From contig JARWKL010000013.1 of assembly GCA_029961685.1 (NCBI GenBank), positions 23,528,922-23,592,921 on the forward strand: 64,000 nucleotides of DNA, written 5' to 3'. Of the stretch, positions 46,202 to 57,749 are shown in pieces. The DNA is from Aristolochia californica (Eukaryota; Streptophyta; Magnoliopsida; Piperales; Aristolochiaceae). The stretch's first letter is position 1, and each line of letters begins with the position of its first letter. Position numbers and translations under genes: made by a program. The notes beneath the pieces are model-generated. The model saw only the letters and a program-made list of their open reading frames with translations. It was not told where the DNA came from and did not search any database.

Positions 46202-47060
46202 ATGTCACTGCATACCAGGTCTGTTAGCACAACAAGGTGGAGCATTTATCTCCTACAGGGGTACTCCAATAGCTACAGCTTCCCACACAGGTATGGGCAG
46301 ACTTATCTATGGATTTTATTGAGAGTCTTCCCAAGTCTTTGGGGAAATCCATTATTTTGGTGGTAGTAGATTGTTTCTCCAAATACGGTCACTTCATTCC
46401 CATGGAACATCCGTACATGGCAGCGTCGGTAGCCCACCTCTTCTTCCAACACATTGTCCGACTCCACGACATTCCGGAGTCCATTGTCAGTGACCGAGAT
46501 GTTGTTTTTACAAGTCACTTCTGGCGGGATCTCTTTAAATTTTGCGGCACCACACTGCACTTCTCTTCAGCTTATCACCCACAATCCAATGGCTAAACTG
46601 AAGTACTTAACCGCATCTTTGCCATGTATTTAAGGTTCTTGGTAGGGGACCGACCAAAAAAGTGGGTGGATTGTCTTCCCTGGGATGAGTATTCATACAA
46701 CACTTCCATCCACACAACACTCAAGGACACTCCTTTTCGGATAGTGTATGGCAGAGACCCTCCATGTCTCCTTTCCTATGACCATGGCTCCACCAGAGTA
46801 GACGTAGTGGATAAAGCACTCCTGGATAGAGATCAGTTATTGGAGGTTATTCGCTAGCGCCTCAGCCAAGCTCAAGCATGTATGAAAACTTATTACGATA
46901 AGGGTTGCCGGGACATTCATTATAATACCAGTGATTTTGTGTGGCTCAAACTCCAACACTACCGCCAAGCTTCAGTGACGAGCCGTCGGCACAAGCTCTC
47001 CAACAAATATTTTGGGCCCTTCCATATTAATCACAAAATTGGGGACATTGCATATAGGCT

Positions 47061-47341
47061 CCAATTGCCTCCCGATGCCAGGCTACATGACGTGTTCCAT
47101 GTGTCTTTACTCAAGCCCTTCAAGGGCAGTGCCCCTACTCACCGTCCTGCTCTACCCCCCATGGAAGATGGACAAATTTCTCTGCTGCCATATAAACTCT
47201 TGCAGGCACATTAGAACTCATAGGGGCGAGAGTTATATATTCAGTGGTCTCCCAATGACTCCACCAATGCAACGTGGGAGGACTTTGATGCCTTCCAACA
47301 GGTCTACCCCACCTTCGAGCTTGAGGACAACCTCGTTTTCT
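47061..47341 (+). pseudogene. Gypsy pol end with chromodomain
   Basis: LHDVFHVSLLKPF, the typical end of chromovirus integrase, is followed by two in-frame stops (47212 and 47221). The same frame then reads QWSPNDSTNATWEDFDAFQQ and ends PTFELEDNLVF-stop at 47341. The WE(D)F...P.F.LEDN pattern is a chromodomain, thought to guide integration to heterochromatin. It lies just before the polypurine tract. Confidence 0.85.
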
Positions 47342-47354
47342 AGGTGGGGAGTGA

Positions 47355-47903
47355 TGTTGTGGATTCCATAGCACAACGGGTAGTCCAGAGGCAGTGCAGA
47401 CGAGTCAAAGACTCAGGACGTGACTCAGTGAAGTAGCACGGAGCTTAGTGAGTTCAAGAAGTGACTCAGAGCTTAGCTAGTTCAGGACTTGACTCAGGGG
47501 AGTAGCGTTAGTGAGTTTATGCTGTAATTTTTATTGCTTTTGTCAAAAAGGGTACCCAGGATGACAGAGTTGTAATAATCAGAAACAAAATACTTGAGCC
47601 TTGGTTTATTAGGCATTGAGAAGGAATGAGAAATCAAGAAAGAACTTACAGGGATCTGCATTCTCCCAAAGGAACCAGGGTCGGCGTTCCCCTGGAACCC
47701 AAGGTGAAGGCTCCCTTTGACGAGACTTAATCCCTTCTTTCCGTTCTGATTTCTACTCTCCCCTACATTTCCAGATCGTATTACGTCTCACCGGAAACCA
47801 TAGGTCGTCCAGAGAGAATTCAAAAACTAGAAATAGGTTCGAAAGCTTTCAGAAAATCTCTACCTTCATAGGATAACTCGATCCATGGTCAGAGACCACA
47901 ATA
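47355..47903 (+). mobile_element. 3' LTR of gypsy element
   Basis: 549 bp, TGTTGTGGATTCC...CCACAATA, close to the 5' LTR with scattered substitutions, indicating an insertion of moderate age. The target duplication GTTTA follows at 47904-47908. Confidence 0.93.
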
Positions 47904-49352
47904 GTTTATACTGTCAAACATAATCCGGATGGGTCAATTGCACGAATGAAGGCTCGACTAGTTGCCAAAGGTTATACTCAGAGTTATGGAATTGATTATG
48001 AAGAAACCTTCTCTCCAGTGGCAAAAATGAAGTCGGTATGTATATTATTATTTATGGTGGCAAATTCATCATGGTCGATATATCAACTTAATGTGAAAAA
48101 TGCATTAATGAATGGGGATATTAAAGAAGAAATTTATATGCAACAACCACCTGGGTATGTGATTGAGGAGGAGTCAGTACTGGGTATGTGGTTGAGGAAG
48201 AGTCAGTACTGGGTATGTGGTTGAGAAGGAGTCAGTATGCCACCTAAAAAAATCTTTGTGTGGTCTAAAGCAGTCCCTTGCGGCATGGTTTGAGAAATTT
48301 AGTCAAGCCCTCATACGGGCTGGCTTTTATATATGCTATGGAGATCACTCAATATTTATTGAAAACACACCGAGAGGTAAGATAATTCTGGCGGTATATG
48401 TTGATGATATCATTTTAACTGGTAATGATTCCGAGGGCATTCAGAAAACAAAGGAAAAAATATGTGTTGAATTCAAGACGAAGGATCTTGGACTACTCAA
48501 ACATGTTTTGGGTATTGAAGTATTACAATTCAGACATGGGATTGTGCTATCCCAAAGAAAGTATACCCTTGATCTACTAGAGGAGACAAGAATGATGGGA
48601 TGCAAACTAGTAGACACTCCTATGGAATCAAATACAAAATTATGCGGAGGCACTGGAGAAGTTGTAGATATCGGGAAATATCAATGGGAAGAATTTTTTA
48701 CCTATGTGTAACAAGGATGGATATATCATATGTTGTAAGTATGGTAAGTCAATACATGCACAAGCCACAAATTAGTCATTGGCAAGCACTTGAAAGGATA
48801 CTACGATATCTGAAAAGAGCTCCAAGAAGAGGGCTTCTCTATAAAAACCATGGTCACTTCAACATCGAAGGATTCTCATATCCAGATTGGGTCGGATCCC
48901 CGGATGACAGAAAATCTACTTCGGGATTTTGTACGATAGCTAGAGGGAATTTGGTTACATGGAAAAGCAAGAAGCACAAGGTAATAGCACAATCTAGTGT
49001 AGAAGCATAATACAGAGCCATGACACACACTGTTAGTAAACTCCTATGGATAAGAACTCTTCTCATTGAATTGGGATTCTACAAAGAAGCTCTGATGGAT
49101 CTATGTTGTGATAATCAAACAGCAATACACATTACATCAAATCTAGTCTTCCATGAAAGACAAAGCATATTGAAGTGGATTGCCATTTTATACGAGAAAT
49201 ATTCCAAGCATGTTTTTTATCCCTAAGGCATATATCCTCACAAAGTCAAGTTACAAATATTCTCACCAAGTCGGTCACTCACAAGATTATGTCTACCATC
49301 TACAGCAAGCTGGGCATTTATGATGTTTTTTCACCCCCAGCTTGAGAGGGAG
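47904..49352 (+). pseudogene. Ty1/copia RT and RNase H, right of the gypsy insertion
   Basis: Reading resumes with TVKHNPDG-type sequence and ARLVAKGYTQSYGIDYEETF. It continues through a triplicated segment at 48151-48237 that shifts the frame, then VYVDDIILTGND (48391-48426) and RNase H (48600-49340, with stops and a deletion in HERQSILKW). The end DVFSPPA-stop precedes purine tract CTTGAGAGGGAG (49341-49352). Confidence 0.9.
48151..48237 (+). repeat. 29-bp tandem triplication in copia RT
   Basis: Three units (48151-48179, 48180-48208, 48209-48237) of CTGGGTATGTG(A/G)TTGAG... carry the PPGYVVE coding segment. Two extra units add 58 bp and break the frame. Confidence 0.95.
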
Positions 49353-49953
49353 TGTTACAATGTGGAAGCCACCATGGTGCACAAGCTGGTGGGACCCACC
49401 ATGAGGACGTGGGACACCAAGAAGAGTCCTCACCCAAGGTAGCACGAGTTAAGAAGATAAGAAGCACAAGCTGAAATGAGTTAGATGACTTGAAGATCAA
49501 GTGGGACCCACAAAGATACCACGAGCTGGCAACCTTATCAATATGAGTTTGAAGATCATGTGGGACCCACAAGGATAAGGCCACGAGATGGCCTACTCCC
49601 TTATATTCACGTTATTGAAGAAGAGTTCTAGTTCAACTCATATTAGACTTCTAGTAGATTGTGTTGATAGACTTATCTTAGAGAGTTAGAGTTGGAATGT
49701 AATTAGGAGATTGAAAGACTAATTGTATAAGGACTCTATCTCTTCCTCTACTATAAATAGAGGTGTTGTAATTCAGAATTAATCAAGTTACCCATCTCCT
49801 TCTTGAGTAAATCTCTCTCTCTCTCTTTGGTTGGCACACATCTCTCTTTTATTTTTTTCTTCTCTCTACCCAAGAGCTCTTCTTCCCTTTTTTTTCTTTT
49901 TCTTTCTCCTTTCTCTTGCTCAAACTATTGAAAAAGGGATCCTAAATTCAACA
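49353..49953 (+). mobile_element. Copia 3' LTR, 601 bp
   Basis: TGTTACAATGTGG...CCTAAATTCAACA, with TATA palindrome CCTCTACTATAAATAGAGG at 49745-49763 and CT-rich leader to 49940. It pairs with 39204-39809. The following TGGTTTGAG may be a decayed primer site of another interior. Confidence 0.9.
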
Positions 49954-51688
49954 TGGTTTGAGTTGGCCCGAGTTAACTCGGCAAAACAAAAGCAATGCTT
50001 AAGTCGGCAAGTTCACTAGGTTAACTCGGCCCGGTACGAGTGGGTAGAACAGGCTCGGTCCAGATTTAATCCAGCGCTTCCTAACCAAGGAAAAAAATTA
50101 ATTTGGCAATTGTGCGTCTTCTTCCCCAATGTTGAAGTCCAGATAACTAGGTTTGACTTTCCTTTGACTCAGGATGACATCATTTAGTATCATAGTTTAA
50201 AAAACAAACTTTCTAACTACTTAAACACCTCTCTCACTTACTTACAAAAGTTTGTGGCCTCTATTCACATTCAGCAGAAGTATTAGTTAGGGCACCACAA
50301 AGAACAAATTAACTACAATTATTTAATAACAAGTATTGAATTTCTACATAAGAGAAATACTTCACTAACTTGTTGTAATTTGAGTACAATGAACTGTTGA
50401 ATTTAAGGAACAATGAAATTCTTAATTGACTTGTTTTAATTAGAGTACATGAACCTCTATTTACAATAGAGGAAAGTAGTAGAGTCAGGTTGACCCAGAC
50501 CGAAGTTGACTCACTAAGTTGACCCAACCCGCTGGGTTAACCCGAGCGAAACAAACTGAGTATGATGCCCGCCCGTTGGGTTAACCCGGCGGAACAAAAC
50601 CGGGTTGTACGGTAGAACCAGAGAGCCAATTAAATATTTCCTAACTTAGGGAAACATTTAATTCTTCAACAGTGCCTCTGTCCTCCTCTCGGCGCCAAAC
50701 AGAGTGGCGGTTCAGAATTTTTTTTTCTTTTCAGATTCTGGACTCTCTTAAAGGAAACGAAAAACAGAAAGCAGTGATCTAGAAATGCAGATAAGTATGC
50801 ACGTGCTGGAATCATCAATAAGTTCATGAATAATAGCATCAAACGAAACTTCCCAATATCAACGGCAACAATATCATCTTACCCGAACAACGCGGGACAT
50901 CAGAGTCGACCCGCGGTGCTGGCTCCCGATTAGCCACCGATGAATCAGCGAGAAGAAATAAGTTGGAACATAAAGTATAGCAGTGAATTAAAACAATCAA
51001 TCACCCCTCACTTCCCTCTTGTTTTTTCTGTGGAGCAACGATCAGAATAAAAAAATTGGAGATCGTCGAGTCTCCAAAAACAGCAACGATAAACCAGCTC
51101 AAGATTCTAAAAAAACAGCAATGAGAATCAACAACAACAATGGCAGATTACTCGGCGTGATCAATCATAGATAGCAGTCGTCTGTGTCCTTCAGAAATAG
51201 AACTGAAGAAAACACTCTGACTGGCAATGTTTAGCAGCAGCGAGTAATCAACGAAATCCAGCAGGAATGCCAGAGCGTAATATGAATCCAAAGATCAACA
51301 CTCTGTTGCAGCAATTCAAGTAACCAGAACTATACAACTGCAACTGTCTGATTGATGTAGGAGCTGAATAATCAAATAATCAATGGGAAATCCAACTCCT
51401 GGCAATTCTTCCAAAAATAAATGGCACGAATGAGACAAGTGTTGCAATTGGGATGCCAAAGACCTAGAGATTGCAACTTTTCGGCAGATATTCACAGTAG
51501 TAACGACAGATCAACAATGTGAGGAAGCCTGAATAATAGAAATTAATCTAGAAATGGAGACGTCCAAACTGTAATATATATCTTCCCACATATGGTGCCA
51601 AGGAGGAGAAGCTTCAGAGACAGAGAGGGATTGTTACGGTCGGCAGACATGAACCAGAAACTCCCAGAAATAGAATAGTAGTATAGAG
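49954..51688 (-). mobile_element. Non-coding LTR-element interior with LTR starts
   Basis: Two minus-strand LTR ends lie in a row, 50334-50393 and 50395-50487, both in the TGTTGAATTT family. Around them are GTTAACTCGG and GGTTGACCC words also seen at 13140-13170, 57165-57190 and 61370-61450. The rest lacks coding sequence. It appears to be the left half of the element whose 5' LTR is at 57201-57550 and which was split by the copia at 51697-57058. Confidence 0.55.
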
Positions 51689-51696
51689 GTGAAAAC

Positions 51697-52357
51697 TGTA
51701 AAACAGAGTAAGCTCAGCCCAGGAACATCTAAACAGTAATCAAGAAGAAAGCCAACACTGATCTATTACAAATACGATAAGAAACTTCGTCCCACCACAC
51801 GCTCTAGAAGAGCTTCAATGGTTTCTGGACTGAACAGAAATTACAAGAAGAAACTAAACAATAAAACAGAGTAATGAAGAAGGAATAGCTCTCATTTTCT
51901 GGATACCAATGCACCTGAAGAACACCTCGATTTATAAGTGTTTTTCATCTAGGAAGCTTGTAGAGCAAGACATCTAGGACACTTGTAGAGCACACTATTT
52001 AGGAAGCTTGTAGAGCAAGCCATCTAGGAAGCTTGTAGAGCACACCATCTAGGAAGCTTGTAGAGCAAACCATCTTGTTGTCCTCCACGTTGGCACTTGG
52101 TGATGCAATCGTGACACGTGCATACCGTGGGGTCAGCCCCCTTAGACCCCCGTCGGGGCTGACGCCCCGAACCCTAATATCCGTTTTACAGTTTCTTCAC
52201 AAGTAACCATTGCGGTCACAGTTTGACCTCATCAGCATCTAAGCTGGAACCGTTAACTAATTACTCACTATCGACATTGGCGCTCCTCATACTTGGGGGC
52301 CAATGAATACATTACATTAACGGTAACTTGAGAGAGGTGGGCATTGATACACTAACA
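51697..52357 (-). mobile_element. 3' LTR of minus-strand copia, 661 bp
   Basis: It matches 56473-57058 closely. Reversed, it starts TGTTAGTGTATC and ends TTTTACA. The polypurine tract, reversed, is CCCCCCCCCTC at 52358 onward. It holds five copies of a 25-bp unit where its partner has two. Confidence 0.93.
51946..52070. repeat. 25-bp minisatellite, five units (two in the partner LTR)
   Basis: Units read CATCTAGGAAGCTTGTAGAG plus five bases. Five units here, two at 56722-56771. The 75-bp difference equals exactly the length difference between the LTRs (661 and 586 bp). Confidence 0.95.
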
Positions 52358-52387
52358 CCCCCCCCCTCAATGTTCACCTCTGTTGGA

Positions 52388-54066
52388 CTATGTTCTTGGG
52401 CCAACACCCAAGCCACGAAGATGCTTGTTCATCTGAGCACTCCCTAGTGTTTTGGTAAAAATGTCTGCATGGTTGTCTTCTGTAGGGCAGTACTCCATGT
52501 ATATGGTCTCCTCTTCAATCAGTTCTCTTACATAGTGATACTGAATCTCTATGTGTTTAGTTCTAGCATGGAACACTGGGTTCTTCGCCATAGCTATGCA
52601 ACTTTGACTGTCACAATTTAAGGTAGTTGACTCAGTCAAAGGAATACCTATATCAGTCAAGATGCGTCGTAGCCACACAACTTCATAGGCTGCTACACAA
52701 GCAGCTTTATACTCTGCTTCGGTTGATGACAGTGCAACTGTTTGTTGCTTCTTACTAACCCATGAGATGATACCACTTCCAAACAAGAATCCGTAGCCAG
52801 TAACGGATTTCCTCGTGTCAATATCTCCAGCCCAATCTGAGTCACAATACCCAGATAAAATATCTCCTCTTGTGTAAGATACTCCAAAAGTTAAAGTACC
52901 TTTGAGATATTTGAGGATTCACATTCCAGCTTGCGAGTGCGTTTTTCTTGGATTGTTAGAAAAACGACTGAGCACTCCCACACCATAGCTAATGTCAGGT
53001 CTTGTGTTACAAAGGAAGATTAAACTTCCAACTAATTTTCTATAAAGCTTGTTGTCAACCTTTTCAGAGGAGTCATTGATTGACAGGTTGGTATTCACTT
53101 CCATTGGGGTGACTACTAGATTACTTTCGGTCATGCCAAAAGTAGATAACAGTTATCGAGCATAACGTTCCTGAGAAATAAAGATATGATAAGATTTTTG
53201 CCATACCTCAATTCCCAAGCAGTAATGAAGAAGGCCCAAGTCTGTCATGTCGAACTCTTGGCTCAACCATTCCCGAGTCTTCACAATGTTGTCTTCATGG
53301 TCACCAGTGATTACCAGGTCATCTGCATAGAGTACTACAATGACTCTTTTCTCATGTTCACAAAGAACATATAAGTTTGCTTCAGATTTGCTTCTACAGA
53401 ACTCGCGCTCCAAAAAGAAAGAGTCGATACGTTTGTACCAGGCTCGTGGTGCCTGCTTTATACCATACAAGGCCTTTTTTAATTTACATACCTTCTCCTT
53501 TGCATTTGGTAGTTCAAAGCCTTGTGGTTGTGCCACGTAGACTTCTTCCTCAAGTTTCCCATTCAGAAAGGCAGATTTTACATCCATTTGATGTACCGTC
53601 CACCCGTAATGAGCAGAAGCTGCAAGAACTACCTGAATTGTTGTCATCTTTGCTGTCGGAGCGAAGGTCTCATCAACATCAAACCTTCAATTTATGAGAA
53701 TTCCTGAGCAACAAGGCATGCTTTGTATTTTCCAAGAGTACCGTCAGCCTTGTACTTTGTTTTCCAAATCCATTTGCTGCCAATGATCTTTCGGTTAGGA
53801 GGTTTGTCAACAATCTCCCAAGTATCATTCTTTATGATACCATAATACTCTGTTTGCATTGCAGATCTCCATTTTGGATCTGACATGGCTTCCTGCACAC
53901 TTACTGGTTCTTTTACCGTCTCGATGATTTGAGTCATCAAAGCCATGTTCAAAAGTTGTTGTCCTGCTTTGTTCTGCTCCTCTATTCTCTTTGATCGTCT
54001 AAGCCCATCAAAACAAGGGCTTTTATCTTCAACTTCTGGAGTTCTGTCATCAAAGAGCTGGTGCAA
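52388..54066 (-). pseudogene. Copia reverse transcriptase and RNase H (broken)
   Basis: Minus-strand pieces 53692-54066 (DPKWRSAMQTEYYGI), 53153-53647 (VHQMDVKSAFLNG, AL YGIKQAPRAWY and the catalytic VLYADDLVITGD), 52919-53134, and RNase H 52388-52786 (VALSSTEAEYKAA, ADIFTKTLG) follow each other in different frames. At least three frameshifts or stops prevent a full product, although the residues of the catalytic pair are kept. Confidence 0.9.
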
Positions 54067-54114
54067 CCACTTTGGTTGTGGCTTCCGTGGGGATGCACTA
54101 AGTTGGCTTGTTGT

Positions 54115-55782
54115 TTATTTTTTAACAGAAACATCTTCTACATCACTTACTAGCTGTTCAGCAGGCACTTGGTGAGTTACTTCATCGGTTGGTGACAAAA
54201 TGGCAGGATCATTATCCTCCATTGAGAGTGGTCGCTCATTAAACACCACATCTCGGCTTATGACTAACTTCTTGGCCTCTACATCATAGAATCTATATGC
54301 TTTAGACTCTTCACTATAACCCAAGAAGATACATTTCTTGCTCTTGTCATCTAATTTCTTTCTTTTTTCTTTGGGAATGTGTACAAAACACTCACACCCA
54401 AATTTTCTTAAATGAGACACAAAAGGTTTCATACCTGAGTAAGCCTCATTTGGAGTCTTGTCATTCAATGCTTTTGTGGAGCATCGATTTAGGACATATA
54501 CTGTTGTATTTACTGCTTCTCCCCAGAACATATCTGGTAGCCTAGTACCTTTTATCATGCACCAAGCCATTTCCACCACCGTTCGATTTCGACGTTCAAC
54601 TACACCATTTTGTTCTGGTGTATGTGGAGCAGTAAGTTGGCATTTGATGCCAACTGAATTACAGTAGCTAGAGAATTCAGCAGAACAGAATTCCCCCCCA
54701 CGATCTGTATGAAACTTCTTCACAGTTGCTGCGTTCTCATTTGTCACTTGCTTATGCCACACCTTGAATTTTGCAAGAGCATCAGCCTTGTCCCGAAGGA
54801 AGTACACCCACATCTTTCTACTGTAATCATCGACTAACAGCATTAAGTAGAAAGATCCTCCTAACGCCATCGTAGTCATTTTCCCACAGAGATCAGCATG
54901 TACCAACTCTAGAGGAGCCTTTGATTTGTTTTGACTCTCTTTGGGAAATGACTTTCTTTGTTGCTTGCCCAGCATACAAGCTTCACAAGGTTCTTCAATT
55001 ACATCAATTGAAGGCAAATCTGTCACCATATTTTTCTTCTGCATTTCCTTCAACACATGAAATGAAATGTGTCCGAATCTTTCATGCCAAAGTTGACTAG
55101 TTTTGGCATCAACAATAGCAGAAAGTGAGTTGATTTCATAAAGGTTATCCCTACGAATACCTCTTGCAACAATGTTCTCATTTTTATCAAGAATAAGAGA
55201 TTCATTTTTCTTGAACCGTACCTCCAAATCTTTGTCTGTAATTGCAGCTACGGACAACAAATTTCTTGAGATTTGGGGAACAAGTAGAACATCCGCTATC
55301 TTCTTACTTTCTCCATCATCAGACTGAATGGATATGGTGCCTATCCCTTCAACGGGACATCTCGCATTATTCCCAACCACCACATTCATTGGTTGTTGTA
55401 GAGGATTTAAAGAATAGTATAATTCTTTCTTGCTGGTCATGTGTCGGGAAGCTCCAGAATCTAACACCCATGTACTCTTTTGTTGTACATGAGCACTAGA
55501 GTATGATTCCTCTGTGACAGTGAACAGAGGAAGCTCAATTTCTGAAGAATTTGCAGATTCTCTATTCTTCCAGTTTTGTTTCACCGTGTCGTTCTTCTCA
55601 TCGTGGATTCGTGTTCTACAATCTTTGACAGCATGGCCCTTCTTGTTACAGTAATAACACGATCCAAAGAACTTCTTACTCTTTGGTTTCTTCTTTGTTT
55701 CATTGCTAACCTTTGCTTTTGCTGTGAAGGCAGAGTCAGACTGATTGTCTCGACCTTTTAGCCTCATCTCCTCCTCCATCAA
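54115..55782 (-). CDS. Copia gag end, protease and integrase frame, 555 aa
   Basis: One long open frame. Zinc knuckle CYYCNKKGHAVKDC (about residues 41-54), protease WVLDSGASRHMT (about 105-116), integrase zinc domain (HERFGHIS, later CEACMLGKQQRK), and catalytic core with LVHADLCGKM, DDYSRKMWVYF and EQNGVVERRNRT. The C-terminus ends with KCIFLGYSEESKAYRFY and ISRDVVFNE. The start is artificial: the frame really continues from gag upstream, cut by a single-base shift near 55790. A stop ends it before RT. Confidence 0.92.
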   Translation of the reverse strand: MMEEEMRLKGRDNQSDSAFTAKAKVSNETKKKPKSKKFFGSCYYCNKKGHAVKDCRTRIHDEKNDTVKQNWKNRESANSSEIELPLFTVTEESYSSAHVQQKSTWVLDSGASRHMTSKKELYYSLNPLQQPMNVVVGNNARCPVEGIGTISIQSDDGESKKIADVLLVPQISRNLLSVAAITDKDLEVRFKKNESLILDKNENIVARGIRRDNLYEINSLSAIVDAKTSQLWHERFGHISFHVLKEMQKKNMVTDLPSIDVIEEPCEACMLGKQQRKSFPKESQNKSKAPLELVHADLCGKMTTMALGGSFYLMLLVDDYSRKMWVYFLRDKADALAKFKVWHKQVTNENAATVKKFHTDRGGEFCSAEFSSYCNSVGIKCQLTAPHTPEQNGVVERRNRTVVEMAWCMIKGTRLPDMFWGEAVNTTVYVLNRCSTKALNDKTPNEAYSGMKPFVSHLRKFGCECFVHIPKEKRKKLDDKSKKCIFLGYSEESKAYRFYDVEAKKLVISRDVVFNERPLSMEDNDPAILSPTDEVTHQVPAEQLVSDVEDVSVKK

Positions 55783-56414
55783 TAAGGCAGAGAAATCTTC
55801 AAGGTCAACGGAGGATCACAAACTTGTGTATTGAGTGCTGTCACGAGGCCGTCAAATTTTTGCGGCAACACTCGAATACATCTTCGAGCAAGTTCCTCTG
55901 TTGACTTGGCTATACCAACAGAAGCCATTTTATCACGTAGGTTTTTCATCCTAGTAATAAAAGACTCTACTGCCTCATCTTCACTTAATCTTTCAGCAGC
56001 AAGTTGATTTTCCAGATTTTGGATATGAGTCTGGTTCCTCATTTCATACTGATTTTTTAGTATGTTCCATGCTTCATTCGCCTTCGAAGTATGTTGAATC
56101 AGGGTGAGGACAGAATCTTGAATACTTGTGACAATTGCACAAAGTGCATCAGCATTCTTCCTTCTCCAATCTTTGACGAGCTGAGGATTAGGAGGAGTGA
56201 TCTTTTCACCATTGGTGACAGCAACAGGTTCAACATCAACTCCCAGAACTATATCAAGAAGTTCATAGGAGTCCAGAATCGTAGTGATTTTGAACTTCCA
56301 CAGGAGATAGTTCGTGCCATCAAGTTTGCCTTCTGTGAAAGCTGGGGGACGAATACGTATTGCTGGTACAGAACCAGAACTAGCAGAAGAGCTACTAGCC
56401 TTAAGATCAGTCAT
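55779..56414 (-). CDS. Copia gag, amino part, 211 aa
   Basis: It starts MTDLKASSSSASSGS about 45 bases after the primer site. The core (FTEGKLDGTNYLLWKFKITT, LNTQVCDPP) is the copia gag family. The last residues, after LTL, are out of frame: one base appears lost near 55790, and the next frame (54115-55782) carries on with gag sequence. Confidence 0.9.
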   Translation of the reverse strand: MTDLKASSSSASSGSVPAIRIRPPAFTEGKLDGTNYLLWKFKITTILDSYELLDIVLGVDVEPVAVTNGEKITPPNPQLVKDWRRKNADALCAIVTSIQDSVLTLIQHTSKANEAWNILKNQYEMRNQTHIQNLENQLAAERLSEDEAVESFITRMKNLRDKMASVGIAKSTEELARRCIRVLPQKFDGLVTALNTQVCDPPLTLKISLPY

Positions 56415-56460
56415 GATGTTGTGCTTTACGACAGATGATTGTTGTTAAGAGTCCCCTAGA

Positions 56461-56472
56461 GCTCTGATACCA
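56461..56472 (-). other. Primer binding site of minus-strand copia
   Basis: Reversed it reads TGGTATCAGAGC, directly adjoining the 5' LTR. Confidence 0.92.
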
Positions 56473-57058
56473 TGTAAAATAGAGTAAGCTCAGCCCAGGA
56501 ACATCTAAACAACAATCAAGAAGAAAGCCAACATTGATCTATTACAAATACGATAAGAAACTTCGTCCCACCACACGCTCTAGAAGAGCTTCAATGGTTT
56601 ATGGACTGAACAGAAATTACAAGAAGAAACTAAACAATAAAACAGAGTAATGAAGAAGGAATAGCTCTCATTTTCTGGATACCAATGCAGCTGAAGAACA
56701 CCTCTATTTATAAGTGTTTTTCATCTAGGAAGCTTGTAGAGCAAGCCATCTAGGAAGCTTGTAGAGCAAGCCATCCTGTTATCCTCCACGTTGGCACTTG
56801 CTGATGCAATCGTGACACGTGCATACCGTGGGGTCAGCCCCCTTAGACCCCCGTCGGGGCTGACGCCCTGAACCCTACTATCCATTTTACAGTTTCTTCA
56901 CAAGTAACCATTGCGGTCACAATTTGACCTCATCAGCATCTAAGCTAGAACCGTTAACTAATTACTCACTATCGACATTGGCGCTCCTCATACTTGGGGG
57001 CAGGTGAATACATTACATTAACGGTAACTTGAGAGAGGTGGGCATTGATACACTAACA
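56473..57058 (-). mobile_element. 5' LTR of minus-strand copia, 586 bp
   Basis: Partner of 51697-52357, with TTATAAGTG/TATA-type promoter in reverse near 56705-56712. It contains only two 25-bp units. Confidence 0.93.
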
Positions 57059-57200
57059 CGTGAAGCAAATAACAGGTGTAGTGGCTGAAAAAAAAAAAAG
57101 ATAAATACGAACCTAAACTGCTAGGGATAATAGATCAGAAAAGGATCACTTTATCTTTGTGGGTTGATCGAGTCAACTCAATGAACCTACTCTGATACCA

Positions 57201-57550
57201 TGTTGAATTTAAGGAAAAGAAAAATAATTCATTGACTTATTGTAATCTAAGTACATGAACCTCTATTTATAATAGAGGAAGGTAGTAGAGTCCAATTACA
57301 ATTAAAATATATTTGTCCCAATTAAACCCAAACTCTAACACTTAAAGATAAGTCCCAGCAAAATTAAATAACCCGATATAAATAGAAGATTAACATGACT
57401 AAAACACCTTTAAACTGAAACTCTTATATGAGACCTACATCCATAATAAGTGTGACTTTGTTATACTTTTTATTGTGTAAGACTTCTTATGCCACCTCAC
57501 ATGATCATGGTGGGTCCCATATCTTATGGGTTTGGGCCCATCTTCCAACA
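57201..57550 (-). mobile_element. LTR, 350 bp, with primer site to its left
   Basis: TGTTGAATTT...ATCTTCCAACA. On its left, 57189-57200 reversed reads TGGTATCAGAGT, so this is the 5' LTR of a minus-strand element whose interior continues at 57065-57188 and, beyond the inserted copia, below 51689. It has the TATA palindrome CCTCTATTTATAATAGAGG at 57260-57278. Confidence 0.85.
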
Positions 57551-57749
57551 CTCTAGGATATGTAGGCTTTCCTGAGTCTTATGGGCTTAGGCCCATCTTT
57601 CAACACTTGGATATGTGGGTTTTCCTTGGTCGTGTGGGCTTGGGCCCATCTTCCATCATGAACCTCCATTTATAATATAAGAAACAAGTAGAATCCAATT
57701 AAAATTAAATTGCTATTTTCCTAATTACATGTAAAGCCAAACACTAAAG
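57551..57749 (-). mobile_element. Stacked LTR ends
   Basis: Two more copies of the LTR terminal sequence (GGGCTTAGGCCCATCTTTCAACA near 57583-57605, here quoted in part, and TTGGGCCCATCTTCCATCA near 57639-57657) follow the complete LTR. Another LTR then begins, reading ACCTCCATTTATAATATAAG, and runs until the AT-rich insertion at 57750. Confidence 0.65.

Larger units (their letters stand above)
45206..47060 (+). pseudogene. Gypsy integrase, split by Cassandra-like element
   Basis: The amino zinc-binding region reaches EFYWEGM at 45497-45517, is interrupted by the 594-bp insertion, and resumes RASITTYVTAY at 46113. There one expected Cys is Tyr and a TAG follows at 46222. The DDE core is at 46309-46596 (DFIESLPKS, VDCFSKYGHFIP, SDRDVVFTSHFW, YHPQSNG) with a stop at 46594. 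The C-terminal part runs 46624-47060 (WVDCLPWDEYSYNTSIH). Another stop lies at 46855. Confidence 0.9.
41749..47903 (+). mobile_element. Ty3/gypsy chromovirus, 6.2 kb, nested in copia RT
   Basis: Complete outline: TSD GTTTA at 41744-41748 and 47904-47908, two LTRs of 547 and 549 bp, tRNA-Met primer site, gag, PR, RT, RNase H, integrase, chromodomain, and polypurine tract AGGTGGGGAGTG (47342-47353). The order RT-RH-IN is gypsy type and the chromodomain places it among chromoviruses. It is interrupted by a Cassandra-like element at 45518-46111 and by several stops. Confidence 0.93.
51697..57058 (-). mobile_element. Ty1/copia element, nearly whole, minus strand
   Basis: Both LTRs, primer site, purine tract and all domains are present in the order gag-PR-IN-RT-RH. 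Few differences separate the LTRs apart from repeat number, so it is the youngest large element here. A direct repeat GTGAA occurs near both ends (51689-51693, 57060-57064) but is separated from the LTR ends by three bases and one base, so the target duplication is uncertain. Not the same family as the other copia copies in the window. Confidence 0.92.
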
